Assembly (NCBI GenBank): GCA_964036195.1
Contig: OZ038451.1
Coordinates: 186,001-250,000 of the forward strand
DNA length: 64,000 nt
DNA from: Sphaerolaimus hirsutus
Lineage: Eukaryota > Nematoda > Chromadorea > Monhysterida > Sphaerolaimidae
Direction: 5' to 3'
Shown here: positions 11,239-20,244 of the stretch, in pieces
Numbering within the stretch: the stretch's first letter is position 1
Layout of the letters: every line of letters begins with the position of its first letter
Notes under the pieces: model-generated
Databases searched by the model: none
What the model was told of the DNA's origin: nothing
Seen by the model: only the letters and a program-made list of their open reading frames with translations
Position numbers and translations under genes: made by a program

Positions 11239-12081
11239 TCAAATAATTTCAATATCAATCATCACGATATCGCTGAAGTCCATGGATCTCAACCTCACGT
11301 TCACGCCCTCGGAGCAGTCATCAAATAAATGAATTTTTGCCCGGAACTCCACGTCGTTCACCTTAAACATGGTGCAATACCTGCGAGAATTTGAAAAATC
11401 ATGAAATGGGCATGGGTTGTAGAGTTGTGGGCTTAGAAATTTATGACTAACTTGGGCAAATCTCCAGGTGCCAGATGAACAGTCTGACTTTCCCGGCAAT
11501 TTACAGTTACGTCATCAATATTAGCGACCGTAAATGAAGAGTTTTCTTCTGAAACTCGACATCTCCATTTTTAATTTTTTTTGGAAATCGCATTCGAACT
11601 GTTCAAAATGGCCTGAAAAGGCAGCCTTTGACTGACAATCCTTGCCCACTTTCAAAAAAGGATTGCATTCTCGGGTCACTGTCAATGTTTCAAAAACTGA
11701 CGAAATGGAGATATTGAGTTTTGGAAAAAAACTCCTCAAATGAAGTCGATAGCTCCCCCCTGACCTCACGCCGGTCAGCGAGATCAACACGGGGGAATTC
11801 GCGCCAGCCAGGGGGCAGTCCCAAGTCCAGTAATTGTTTTTGTATCCAAATGTTATTGTTAGCCTTGTTTTGACACATTACTTTGCATTTTAGTTTACAT
11901 TTGACACTTTACAGGGCTTGGGATTGCCACCCGGGCCGCGAGTGGGCATCGTAACGCGCCAAAGTAGATCGACCATTACGTTTTGGCGGCCATCCTGTTT
12001 GAACAGGTTGATATTATCTCTGAACGTGGCCGCCAAATCCAGAACATCCAGAACGGGCGGAGGCGCGTGCATCACTTCCAT
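11239..12081 (-). CDS. Unknown family gene G4, 3 exons
   Basis: I do not recognise the product. Exons are 12081-11698 (interrupted by a 118-bp TIR insert), 11548-11452 and 11380-11239. If the insert and one 4-bp copy are left out, the model is 167 codons in one frame from ATG at 12,081 to the stop at 11,239. CAG lies directly before that ATG, so an upstream exon is also possible. The first exon, with KQDGRQNVMVDLLWRVTMPT followed by WREFPRVD, matches YRTSYRSSDWREFVRVDP of the 18,444-19,841 gene. The second ends HLAPGDLP plus a split Lys codon, the family's phase-2 junction. The third starts YCTMFKVNDVEFRAKIHLFD and ends in a hydrophobic tail (IVMIDIEII). The small size and shared architecture suggest a one-domain, beta-rich protein, but the function is unknown. 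Confidence 0.6.
11812..11929. mobile_element. 118-bp TIR insert in a coding exon
   Basis: Left end GGGGCAGTCCCAAG and right end CTTGGGATTGCCA are inverted repeats like those at 8,638-8,743. Flanks are CCAG (11,808-11,811) and CCCG (11,930-11,933), a 4-bp repeat with one mismatch. It splits the family's conserved WREF region. Leaving it out gives ...RGPG-WREF... in frame, which aligns with SSDWREF in the paralogue. Confidence 0.7.
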
Positions 12082-12536
12082 CTGAAAAGCAAAAATTATT
12101 GATAACTTCAACGAAACTTACGTCAGTAAATGACAGAAAGCAAAAATTAGCCTTCTTTGATAAGCTTTCTAGCGTTCTAGGAAATGTCTTGACTTTTTTT
12201 GAAAAAAGTGAAAAAGCACGTTTTTTTAAAAAAGAACGCTTTTTAAAAAGAAATCCGAGTCGTTAAAAAAAGTGCTTTTTATCCAGCGCCGTACCCCGCA
12301 ACCCCCGCCCCCCTACCCTACCGTTGTAAACATTTCACAGTAAAATAAAAGACACAGTGAAAAGTAATGTGAACAGTATTGGATCTCATCCAACAGAAGG
12401 CTGAACTGTCATAGCTATGATAAAAAAGAACATTTCACCGGAAAAAATTTATTCATCAATGAAATAATCATCAAAAACAACAATAACAATCCTGAGAAAT
12501 CGTTCTACAAAATAAAAAATATCAGTAACAAAAACT

Positions 12537-14440
12537 TCACAGCACAGTCACATAAACGTAATTCTTAAATGGGCTCAGTTTCGTATTTACACTAATTACA
12601 ACAGGAACTTTCCTCTCAACTTTCACGGAAGCTTGCCTCTTTTCTGGCTTCGCATCCTCACCAGCACCCCAATCGACACTGCTCAACCAGCCGTAATCGT
12701 CAATGACTGCAAAAAGTTGAAGTTGTAAAAGAGCCCACCACTATTGGCACTAACTAGAACCATTTAAAAAAAGCGCACAACCTAACCCTTTTTAGTGGCG
12801 GAACTGGCAGGGCGCTTTTCATTTTTCTTTTCAGATAATTTGAATTCAATCTCTGATTGGCGGATCGCGTAGATCATCGCTTGATCTTCGTCCAAAACCC
12901 CGTTGTAGTCGGCCACAGGCGTAGAACCTGCATTTTCATTTTTTGTGCAAATGTATCAAATGAGTCAAATTTTTGTGCAAATGTATTAAAGCCCCCGTTG
13001 AAGGAACTAGATATTGAACGACCCATCAACTCAACTACCTACCCATCGACTCAACTAGCTATCCGTCCACTCAACTAGCTATGCGTCCACTCTACTAGCT
13101 ATCCAACCCCCTGTCGATTCAACTAGCTATTTAACCCCCTGTCCATTGAACTAGCTATCCAACCCCCTGTCCACTCAACTAGCTATCCAACCCCCCATCG
13201 ACTGAACTACCTACCCAACGCCCTAGAAATAAACCATGTTTACCGCTAGAGGCCGTGGTTTTCTTTTTCTTTTGGAGTTTCTTGTACTCTAATTTCGACT
13301 GCTTAATTGCAGAGCGAACGGCCTCCTCCTCCTCATACGAATCATCGATCGCGTCATCTATTGTGCCTCCAAAAGTGTTGAAAAAGTTGTACATGTCCAA
13401 AAAATTTTTTGAATTTTTTTGAATTTTTTTCCCAGAAATTTTGGACAACGCAACGATTCCAACACAGTGGAAGTCACACCTGGATGGCGGCGTTTGGTCG
13501 CGCACTTTCGTTTCGGCCGGGCGGAAGCTAAAATGAAGAAATTCCACTTTTCAGAAATTGTAAAAATCTAAAAATGGAAAAATTCTCCAAAAAATCCAAA
13601 ATCCACTTGTCTTCTCGGAAAACTGACTAAAAACGAATTTGTTTTGTCACTTAACAAGTTCGAAAAGTGAGAAATTTGAAATTTGATATTTTTTACAAAG
13701 ACTTTTTTTTGCAATAGTACACCGTCTTTTTTATTCACCTGTTCCAGTGGGAGCCTTCAGCGCTTTCCCCTCACTTTCTTCATCCGCACTTTTTGAGCGT
13801 TTCCTAGCACCGTTCTGGTTGCCCTCCGCCATGGCTTCCTTTTCATCCAGCCAGCGGTAATCTACAAAACGTTGCTGTTATAATTTATCTACCCTATTTC
13901 ATCCAACTACCCCACTGATTTAACCCCGCTCAAAACGGCTGTGAACTAGTACGCACAAACGCCCATTACGCACATTTTCCCATTTTTTCACTTGACACTT
14001 TTTCAAGTGATTTTCACATATGAGTAAAGTGAAAAAGTTGACATTAGAAAATATCCACAATGACATTAGTCAACTTTTTCACTTCACTCACACCTGAAAA
14101 TCACTTCAAAAAGTGTGAAGTGAAAAAATAGGAAAATGTGCATAATGGGCATTTGTGCGTAATACGCCTGCACCACTGAAAATGCCCACTCGAAGAAAGT
14201 AAAACTAACAAATGTTAGGGTCGTGCTTGCGTGTCTCCAATTCAGCCGACGCGCTCTTCATGGCCTCCAATTCGTCCGCACACGGATTGTCAGAATTGTT
14301 CAAAAGGTACTCCTGCAATTTATTTCAAAAAATTATCGACGGGTACCACTTTGTTAAAAAAACACACAAACAAACAAACCACGGCCTGTATCACATTCAT
14401 CATTTTCGGATCACCATCCACGTCCGGCGATTTGATGTGC
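12537..14440 (-). CDS. Protein with two UIM-like motifs, G3, 7 exons seen
   Basis: Exons are 14440-14380, 14312-14210, 13861-13739, 13527-13480, 13366-13244, 12927-12787 and 12706-12537. They give 256 residues to TGA, and the 5' exon is not found. Four internal exons are symmetrical phase 1-1. Two of them encode ubiquitin-interacting-motif-like helices: EEEEAVRSAIKQSKLE (13,244-13,366) and EDQAMIYAIRQSEIE (12,787-12,927). Both have the acidic start, Ala-x-x-x-Ser core and trailing Glu of the UIM consensus, and Lys-rich tails follow. The exon at 13,480-13,527 is basic (RPKRKCATKRR), as in a nuclear localisation signal. The repeated exon openings (YYRWLDEKEAM, IDDSYEEEEA, ADYNGVLDEDQAM, IDDYGWLSS) suggest exon duplication. 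A role in ubiquitin binding is inference from the motif only. The C-terminus (PFKNYVYVTVL) resembles the beta tails of the neighbouring family. Confidence 0.55.
13005..13222. repeat. 28-bp minisatellite, diverged
   Basis: About 7-8 units of the CAACCCCCTGTCNACTCAACTAGCTAT type inside the intron 12,928-13,243 of the UIM-like gene. The copies are less uniform than at 3,054 or 19,115. Confidence 0.8.
13951..14160. mobile_element. 210-bp foldback element in intron
   Basis: The left arm begins ACGCACAAACGCCCATTACG and the right arm ends CATAATGGGCATTTGTGCGT. The arms pair over most of their length (about 90-100 bases) and meet around 14,055. It lies in the intron between exons 14,210-14,312 and 13,739-13,861. 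No clear target duplication was found. Confidence 0.7.
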
Positions 14441-14648
14441 CTGCGATTTTAGTACTTATTACGTGGTACATGGGACGTGCTATGTGGTACATGATACATG
14501 GTAACGGTACGTGGTACAATGTTCACTTTTTTTCCGTAGTTTTAGCGACAAAATACAAGAAAAACATCAATTTTGGTAATTACAGGTAGTTCACTGGTTT
14601 TTGGGACATTTGGTGGAAACCGAAAATAATAACTAATTTTACCTGAAC

Positions 14649-17600
14649 TTATTTTTCTTTAATAAATTTCATACTCTTAGACGGCCTCGAAGATGACAGG
14701 GTGCCCGTTGTTCCACCGCCGCGACCAGCGCCGCGACCAGCGCCGCGACCAGCGCCGGCCCTGCGAGCCGCACGAGAGCCCCTGGCAACCGCACCAGCGC
14801 CCCTGGCAGCCGCACCAGCGCCCCTGGCAGCCGCACCAGCGCCCCTGGCAGCAGCACCAGCGCCCCTGGCAGCCGCACCAGTGCCCCTGGCAGCCGCACC
14901 AGCGCCCCTGGCAGCCGCACCAGCGCCCCTGGCAGCCGCACCAGCGCCCCTGGCAGCCGCGCGAGAGCCCCTGCCAGCCGTGCGAGAGCCCCTGGCAGCC
15001 CCACGAGACGCCTTGGCACGAGCCGCACCAGCACCCCTGGCAGCCGCCAGAGCAGCCCTGGCAGCCGCGAGAGCATCCCTGGCAGTCGCGAGAGCATCCG
15101 TGGCAGCCGCCACACCACCAACAGGGACGTTCGGGTCATCCACCAAGAAATCACAATATTCGTCGCCTTCATAATCACGAAACCTTAGGTTGTACTCGTC
15201 GTCCGGATCCTATAAGAAAAAGTGAATCAATACACTACACATTTTTGGGGCGAGGTCATTTAACATCGAAAAAGATTCAACATCCCAGATGGGGGGGGGC
15301 AATATTCAACATCCCAGATGGGGGGGGGGAAATTCAACATCCCAGATGGGGGGGGGGAAATTCAACATCCCAGATGGGGGGGGGGAAATTCAACATCCCA
15401 GGTGGGGGGGGGGGAATTCAACATCCCAGATGGGGGGGGGGAATTCAACATCCCAGATGGGGGGGGGGGGGAAATTCAACATCCCAGATGGGGGGGGGGG
15501 AAATTCAACATCCCAGATGGGGGGGGGGGAAATTCAACATCCCAGATGGGGGGGAGGAAATTCAATTTTGTAAATTTGTATTTCAATTATGTAAAGTTTA
15601 CCGGTTTTTACCCAAATGTTACAAGGTAAACACCTTTTCAAGGTACTTACCTTGTAACAGTTGGGTAAAAACCGCTGCTAAATATTTATGTAAAGTTTAC
15701 CAGTTTTTACCCAAATGTTACAAGGTAAACACCTTTTCAAGGTACTTACCTTGTAACAGTTGGGTAAAAACCGCTGCTAAATATTTATGTAAAGTTGAAG
15801 TTTATCATCGTGTAAAAATCTACTGAATTTTGATAAGTCGATTTTATATATTGCAATGAGTGGAATGCTCATAGATTGAATCAACCAAAATTTGAGTAGG
15901 TAAATAATTCTAAATATGTCTAAAGGGTGTGGGCATGGTAAATACTTATCTATCTATCTAAAAAGTGAGAAAAATACCAGTGGACTATGAAATCGGGTGA
16001 AATCTTGACAGCCCGTGAAAACCTTCTCCGCACTCGGCCTTTTCTTCACAGTACCCTTACTCTTCTTTGGGGTAATGGACAAGCGTCCAATGGCCAAAGT
16101 GGGCTCCTGTTATAGGAAAGCATTTTAACAAAGTGCACCCTATTTCAATTGTGAAAAATTGAAATGTTAAATACAGACATCATCCACAGCGCGATCGGTA
16201 CCCCTGGCAGGAATAGGCTGCGGACCGACGCCAATGATCTCCACATCACTATCCTGAAAGAAATAATAGAGTTGTTGAACATTTCTTAGAGTTGTTAAAA
16301 AAACCTCTTGAAATAGCATATATGAACCTGATCCATCGCCTCATTTTGGTTGATGGCAGCGGTACTGGAAGAACGCAGCTTGTCGTCGGTGTCAGCCATA
16401 CTGGAAGAATCCATGTTGTCCTCCGTGTGAGCCTGTGTTAAAATGTCAACTTTAGTTGAACTATCCAACCCCCGGCCCACTCAACTAGCTATCCAACCCC
16501 CGGTCAATATTCAAAGCAGGGGTTTCCAATTAGAAAACCCCCTCTAAAAGATATGCCCGACTACCGAAGGGTGGCCTTCAGAGCCGTGGCGGGTGCTCTC
16601 TTCCCTTCTGGGGTATAATAAATACTGTACAAATGTCATATGTACAAATCTGGTGGCTTGAATTTTTGAGCCGTTGCAAAAGTCAGCGAAACATGAAGTT
16701 TGCGGGTTCGACTGTTTTCGCAGTTTCACATTCCCACTAGGGTTCAAACGGGATTGACTTTTCAGGATCGGGATCGGGATCGGGATCGGGATTGTGGTTT
16801 CGGGATCGGGATCGGGATCAGGATTAGTTTTTTGAGATTTCGGGATCGGGATCGGGATCGGGATTGGCCGGGATTGGGGTCACGGGATCGGGATGGGGAT
16901 TGGGATAGGCATTTTTCCGCGATCAGGATTGGGTTCTAGGGATAGAGATTTTGGCCATTTTTCTGGCATTCACAGTTGTTCATAAAGGTCTCAAAACACT
17001 GTTGGATGCCAGAAAAGTGGCATAAAATTGACGCTGGGGGTTTGCACCCACTTTTTTGCATGCAAAAACATCATTATTTCAGTTTTTATAATTTCCACTA
17101 ATTTTTCCGGGATCGGGATCCCGGACTTGGGAGTTTCTCGGGATCGGGATCGGGATTTGAAAACTTTCGGGATCGGGATCGGGATTGGTATTTTTGAGAT
17201 TTCGGGATCGGGATCGGGATTGGGGTTTCGGGATCGGGATCGGGACTGGTAAATCCCGGAATTTCACGGGATCCGGGATCGGGATCGGGATCCCGTTTGA
17301 ACCCTAATTCCTACTACCACTACTTCAACATAAAAATGACCAATTCTAACAAACCTCCCCAAAAAAAGAGTGCATCCACGGCTGCGACCACTGACCCGCT
17401 TGCACCAAACCAAATGCCCTCCTCGCCTTACAATCTTTGTCTTCTTTCGGCTCGACGTAAAACCTTAGAAAAACCTTATACTCAGAAGACTGGTGCTGAA
17501 TGGAGGCCACTTCCAAAACTCTGTAAAAAAATGACAAAGTTTTTAGATTTTTTTACCGAAATAAATAAAAATAATGTTTAAATAAACCAACTTAACATCT

Positions 17601-18156
17601 CCCGGCCACATTAAAACACATTCACTGGCCACTGCCTTGCATGGAAGAGCATTCACCGGAATATTGTGGAGATTCACGGTGAATCTCACCTGCTTATCCA
17701 AACCATTGGCGGGCAAAAATTCGATTTTTTTGATAATTTTCTGGCAATCACAAAATGTATAACATGAAATGCAAAATGTCAAATGTGAAACATTTCAGTT
17801 AAACTGACACTTATCACCAGAAAAAAATCACATTTGATTTTGAATGTTTATAGTTACACATTTTGTCACTGACACCGGGTCATTGGTGACTTCGGCGAGG
17901 TAGCAACACTCGACATCAATCCGATTTCCATCCTTAAAAATTTGCACCGACCTCCGGTACGGCTGAAACATCTGCGTATAATAGTTCTTCTTAATTTAAA
18001 AGTGACAGTATACACCAAAAGTACCCACTAAAGCTATATTACGCTTTTCCAAAAATTCACCAAAGTCAAAGAAAAAAATGAAGAACATAGCTACGCCCCC
18101 CCACCCACCCACCCAAGAACAAAACTAACCCTAAAATCATGGACGAACGGATCCAT
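14649..18156 (-). CDS. Unknown family gene G2, 441 aa, 8 exons
   Basis: This is the most complete model in the cluster: ATG at 18,156 to TAA at 14,649. Exons are 18156-18130, 17971-17858, 17740-17592, 17520-17355, 16432-16328, 16253-16179, 16106-15978 and 15209-14649. All junctions are GT-AG and in phase, giving 442 codons. Exons 2-4 carry the family domain: FKDGNRIDVECCYLAEV, then CVLMWPGDV with the split Lys codon, then VLEVASIQHQSSEYKVFLRF. Exons 5-7 are acidic, then Ser/Lys-rich and probably disordered (DSDVEIIGVGPQP, TPKKSKGTVKKRPS). The last exon starts DPDDEYNLRFRDYEGDEYCD and runs into a long Ala/Gly/Arg tract from an 18-bp tandem repeat, then ends SKSMKFIKEK. The function is unknown. 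The basic and RGA-like tail suggests nucleic-acid or nuclear association, which is inference. The intron 16,433-17,354 holds an hAT-like element, and 15,210-15,977 holds two repeat arrays. Confidence 0.7.
14705..15115. repeat. 18-bp coding tandem repeat
   Basis: About 20 copies of an 18-bp unit (CCAGCGCCCCTGGCAGCCGC type) inside the last exon of the 14,649-18,156 gene. In the sense frame it encodes Ala/Gly/Arg hexapeptides such as GAAARG. Other frames also stay open because the unit is a multiple of three and contains no stop. Confidence 0.9.
15268..15560. repeat. Tandem ~29-bp G-run repeat
   Basis: About 10 copies of a unit reading AACATCCCAGATGGGG, then a run of 8-12 G and AAATTC. The G-run length varies from copy to copy. 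It sits in the intron before the last exon of the 14,649-18,156 gene. The G-runs could form quadruplexes, though that is inference. Confidence 0.9.
15590..15797. repeat. Two tandem hairpins, inverted copy of 6,822-6,998
   Basis: Two near-identical units, each with the stem GGTTTTTACCCAAATGTTAC returning as GTAACAGTTGGGTAAAAACC, followed by GCTGCTAAATATTTATGTAA. It is the reverse-strand counterpart of 6,822-6,998, again in an intron of a family gene. Confidence 0.85.
16738..17306. mobile_element. hAT-like MITE, GGGATC-rich
   Basis: The ends TAGGGTTCAAACGGGAT and ATCCCGTTTGAACCCTA are perfect inverted repeats. They are flanked by ATTCCCAC (16,730-16,737) and ATTCCTAC (17,307-17,314), an 8-bp duplication with one change. 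The interior is GGGATCGGGATC hexamers. It lies in the intron 16,433-17,354 of the G2 gene. A relic in opposite orientation, ending CCAATCCCAGGTGAACCCTA, is present at about 27,245-27,320 and in the duplicate at about 52,540-52,610. Confidence 0.8.
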
Positions 18157-18443
18157 TTTCGAAAAATCCACCGCAGAAAAAAGCTGAACAAAAAGTCAAG
18201 ACAGTCGGGAGAACTGAAATTGCTTGAAAGTGTCAAAACGTGACATAAAAATAAATGAGTAAAATAAATACACAAATACTTGACATTTGCGCACGTTTCT
18301 GTACTTCTTTGCAGAAATCATAAAAACATAACAAAATTCCAACCAAGCCATTCATTTAAGTGCACCGTCATCAAAATCGAATTGATCAAAATGAAAGAAA
18401 AAACAACAAATGTCATGCAACAACACAATTAAAACAAAAAAAT

Positions 18444-19841
18444 TCAATACATCTGCACATAAATCTTGTTCCGATGCTCGGGTTGAAATGCGGTAATCGT
18501 GAATACAATACAATCATTTCCGATGGGCAGTACGTCTGCCTCCCCGCTAGCACCATCTGCATTTTGCCCAGCACTACTCGACGACGCCAAGGGAACCTTC
18601 ATTTTTAAATTATACTTCAATAAAAAGTTTTTTTTCATATTTTAAAAAAATGTTAAAGAATTTTTTTTTTCAATTTTGATGTAAAATGCTCCAAATTATA
18701 CAAGCATATTGACATTCACAGTACAAAATTCAAATTTTGTGAAGCGTTTACATAACTTTAGACACTTTGCAGGATAATTGACATTTTACAGTCCTTCTAC
18801 AGACTTCTCTTGACACGAAATTTACTCAAACTTTAATTTTGAAAAAAAGACTAATGTTATAAAAAAAATTACTTACGCAGCACCCCACCCTGCACACAGT
18901 AACAAAACAACAAACAACCTGTTGCGCACTAGATTGAGCCGCACACATGTCTTCATAATCTTTGGGGTCCTCATTTTCATCCGAGACCGGGGGTGCCTCG
19001 GGAGAACTGTCATCATACAGCTCCACTTTGGCCCGCAAGTCGACCATATTCACGGTGAGGATAGTAAAATATCTGCGTGAATGTCAACTATAGCGACTAC
19101 AGATCTGAAGAGGGCCTAGCCATCCAACCCCCCATCGACTCAACTATCTATCCAACCCCCCATCGACTCACTATCTATCCAACCCCCCATCAACTCACTA
19201 TCTATCCAACCCCCCATAGACTCAAGTATCTACCCAACCCCCATGGACTCAACTATGTACCCAACCCCCCATCGACTCAACTATCTATCCAACCCCCCAT
19301 CGACTCAACTATCTATCCAACCCCCTGTCGACTCAACTATCTATCCAACCCCCCATTGACTCAACTATCTACCCAACCCCCCGTCGACTCAACTATCTTT
19401 CCAACCCCCCGTCGACTCAACTATCTATCCAACCCCCTGTCGACTCAACTATCTATCCAACCCCCCATTGACTGAACTATCTATCCAACCCCCCATTGAC
19501 TGAACTATCTACCCAACCCCCCGTCGACTCAACTAAATAAACAAAAAATATATAACTTTGGCTCGCCAGGGTACAGAGTGGTAGTCAGCACAGTATTCCT
19601 TGCGATGCGAGTTCCTTCCCTCACCATGAAGGTGCGCGAGATCTCATCGTGGCATTCCACCCGGTTCTCAGGATCCACTCGAACAAACTCCCGCCAATCC
19701 GACGACCGGTAAGAAGTGCGATATAGTAGGTCGATCATAATCCGTTTGTCGTCCTCTTTATACAATTTCAACACCTCCCTATAAGTAGCCTGACCCAAAA
19801 CAACTGCGTCCGTGTCGGGCATTTCACCACGAAACATTTTC
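18444..19841 (-). CDS. Unknown family gene G1, 3 exons
   Basis: I do not recognise the product. Exons are 19841-19557, 19072-18919 and 18596-18444. From ATG at 19,837 there are 195 residues to TGA. An acceptor (CTCAG) just 5' of 19,841 means an upstream exon is possible. Exon 1 carries YREVLKLYKEDDKRIMIDLL, then DWREFVRVDPENRVECHDEI, and ends TTTLYPGEP with a split Lys codon. Exon 2 begins YFTILTVNMVDLRAKVELYD and becomes acidic (DENEDPKDYED). Exon 3 is Ser/Gly-rich, then hydrophobic (DCIVFTITAF ... NKIYVQMY). The three-part layout is shared with the 11,239-12,081 gene, and the phase-2 intron position is shared with four other genes here. The intron 19,073-19,556 is almost entirely minisatellite. 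Confidence 0.65.
19115..19543. repeat. 28-bp minisatellite filling an intron
   Basis: About 15 copies of the CTATCTATCCAACCCC unit, nearly identical to the array at 3,054-3,375. Both even share the same variants (a shortened GACTCACTATCTATCC unit, a CATAGACTCAAGTATC unit and an end in AACTAAATAAAC). It fills the first intron of the 18,444-19,841 gene. Confidence 0.9.
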
Positions 19842-19983
19842 CTGAGATGAAAAATAATCTAAAAGAACAGAAAAAAGGCTTCATCACATGAAAAGAAGTA
19901 CCATACACGCCCGCAATCAGACCGTGACAAAACATTTGCATACACCAAGTCGCACTAAAATGATAAGAGCGAATGAGACCCCA

Positions 19984-20044
19984 TTTCAAGTTGGAACTCC
20001 GCAGGCAAAAACTCGATAAAATGCCCCCCCCCCTCGGAAAGTGA
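19984..20044 (-). CDS. Possible partial exon of another family member
   Basis: Next to the gap, one - strand frame reads HFIEFLPAEFQLEMG before a possible GT donor. IEFLPA also occurs in the third exon of the 14,649-18,156 gene (KIEFLPANGLDK). This may be a 5' exon of the 18,444-19,841 gene or of a further member lost in the N gap. It is short, so it stays tentative. Confidence 0.3.
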
Positions 20045-20244
20045 NNNNNNNNNNNNNNNNNNNNNNNNNNNNNNNNNNNNNNNNNNNNNNNNNNNNNNNN
20101 NNNNNNNNNNNNNNNNNNNNNNNNNNNNNNNNNNNNNNNNNNNNNNNNNNNNNNNNNNNNNNNNNNNNNNNNNNNNNNNNNNNNNNNNNNNNNNNNNNNN
20201 NNNNNNNNNNNNNNNNNNNNNNNNNNNNNNNNNNNNNNNNNNNN
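20045..20244. other. Assembly gap, 200 N
   Basis: Exactly 200 N. It separates the compact gene cluster from the duplicated receptor region and hides the left boundary of the first duplicate and the left end of an outer CAGAGTTG element. Confidence 1.

Noticed and set aside
16555-16602. Extra exon of the 441-residue gene (KGKRAPATALKATLR)
   Set aside because: It has an acceptor and a donor, but its phase does not fit either neighbouring exon, whereas skipping it keeps the frame.
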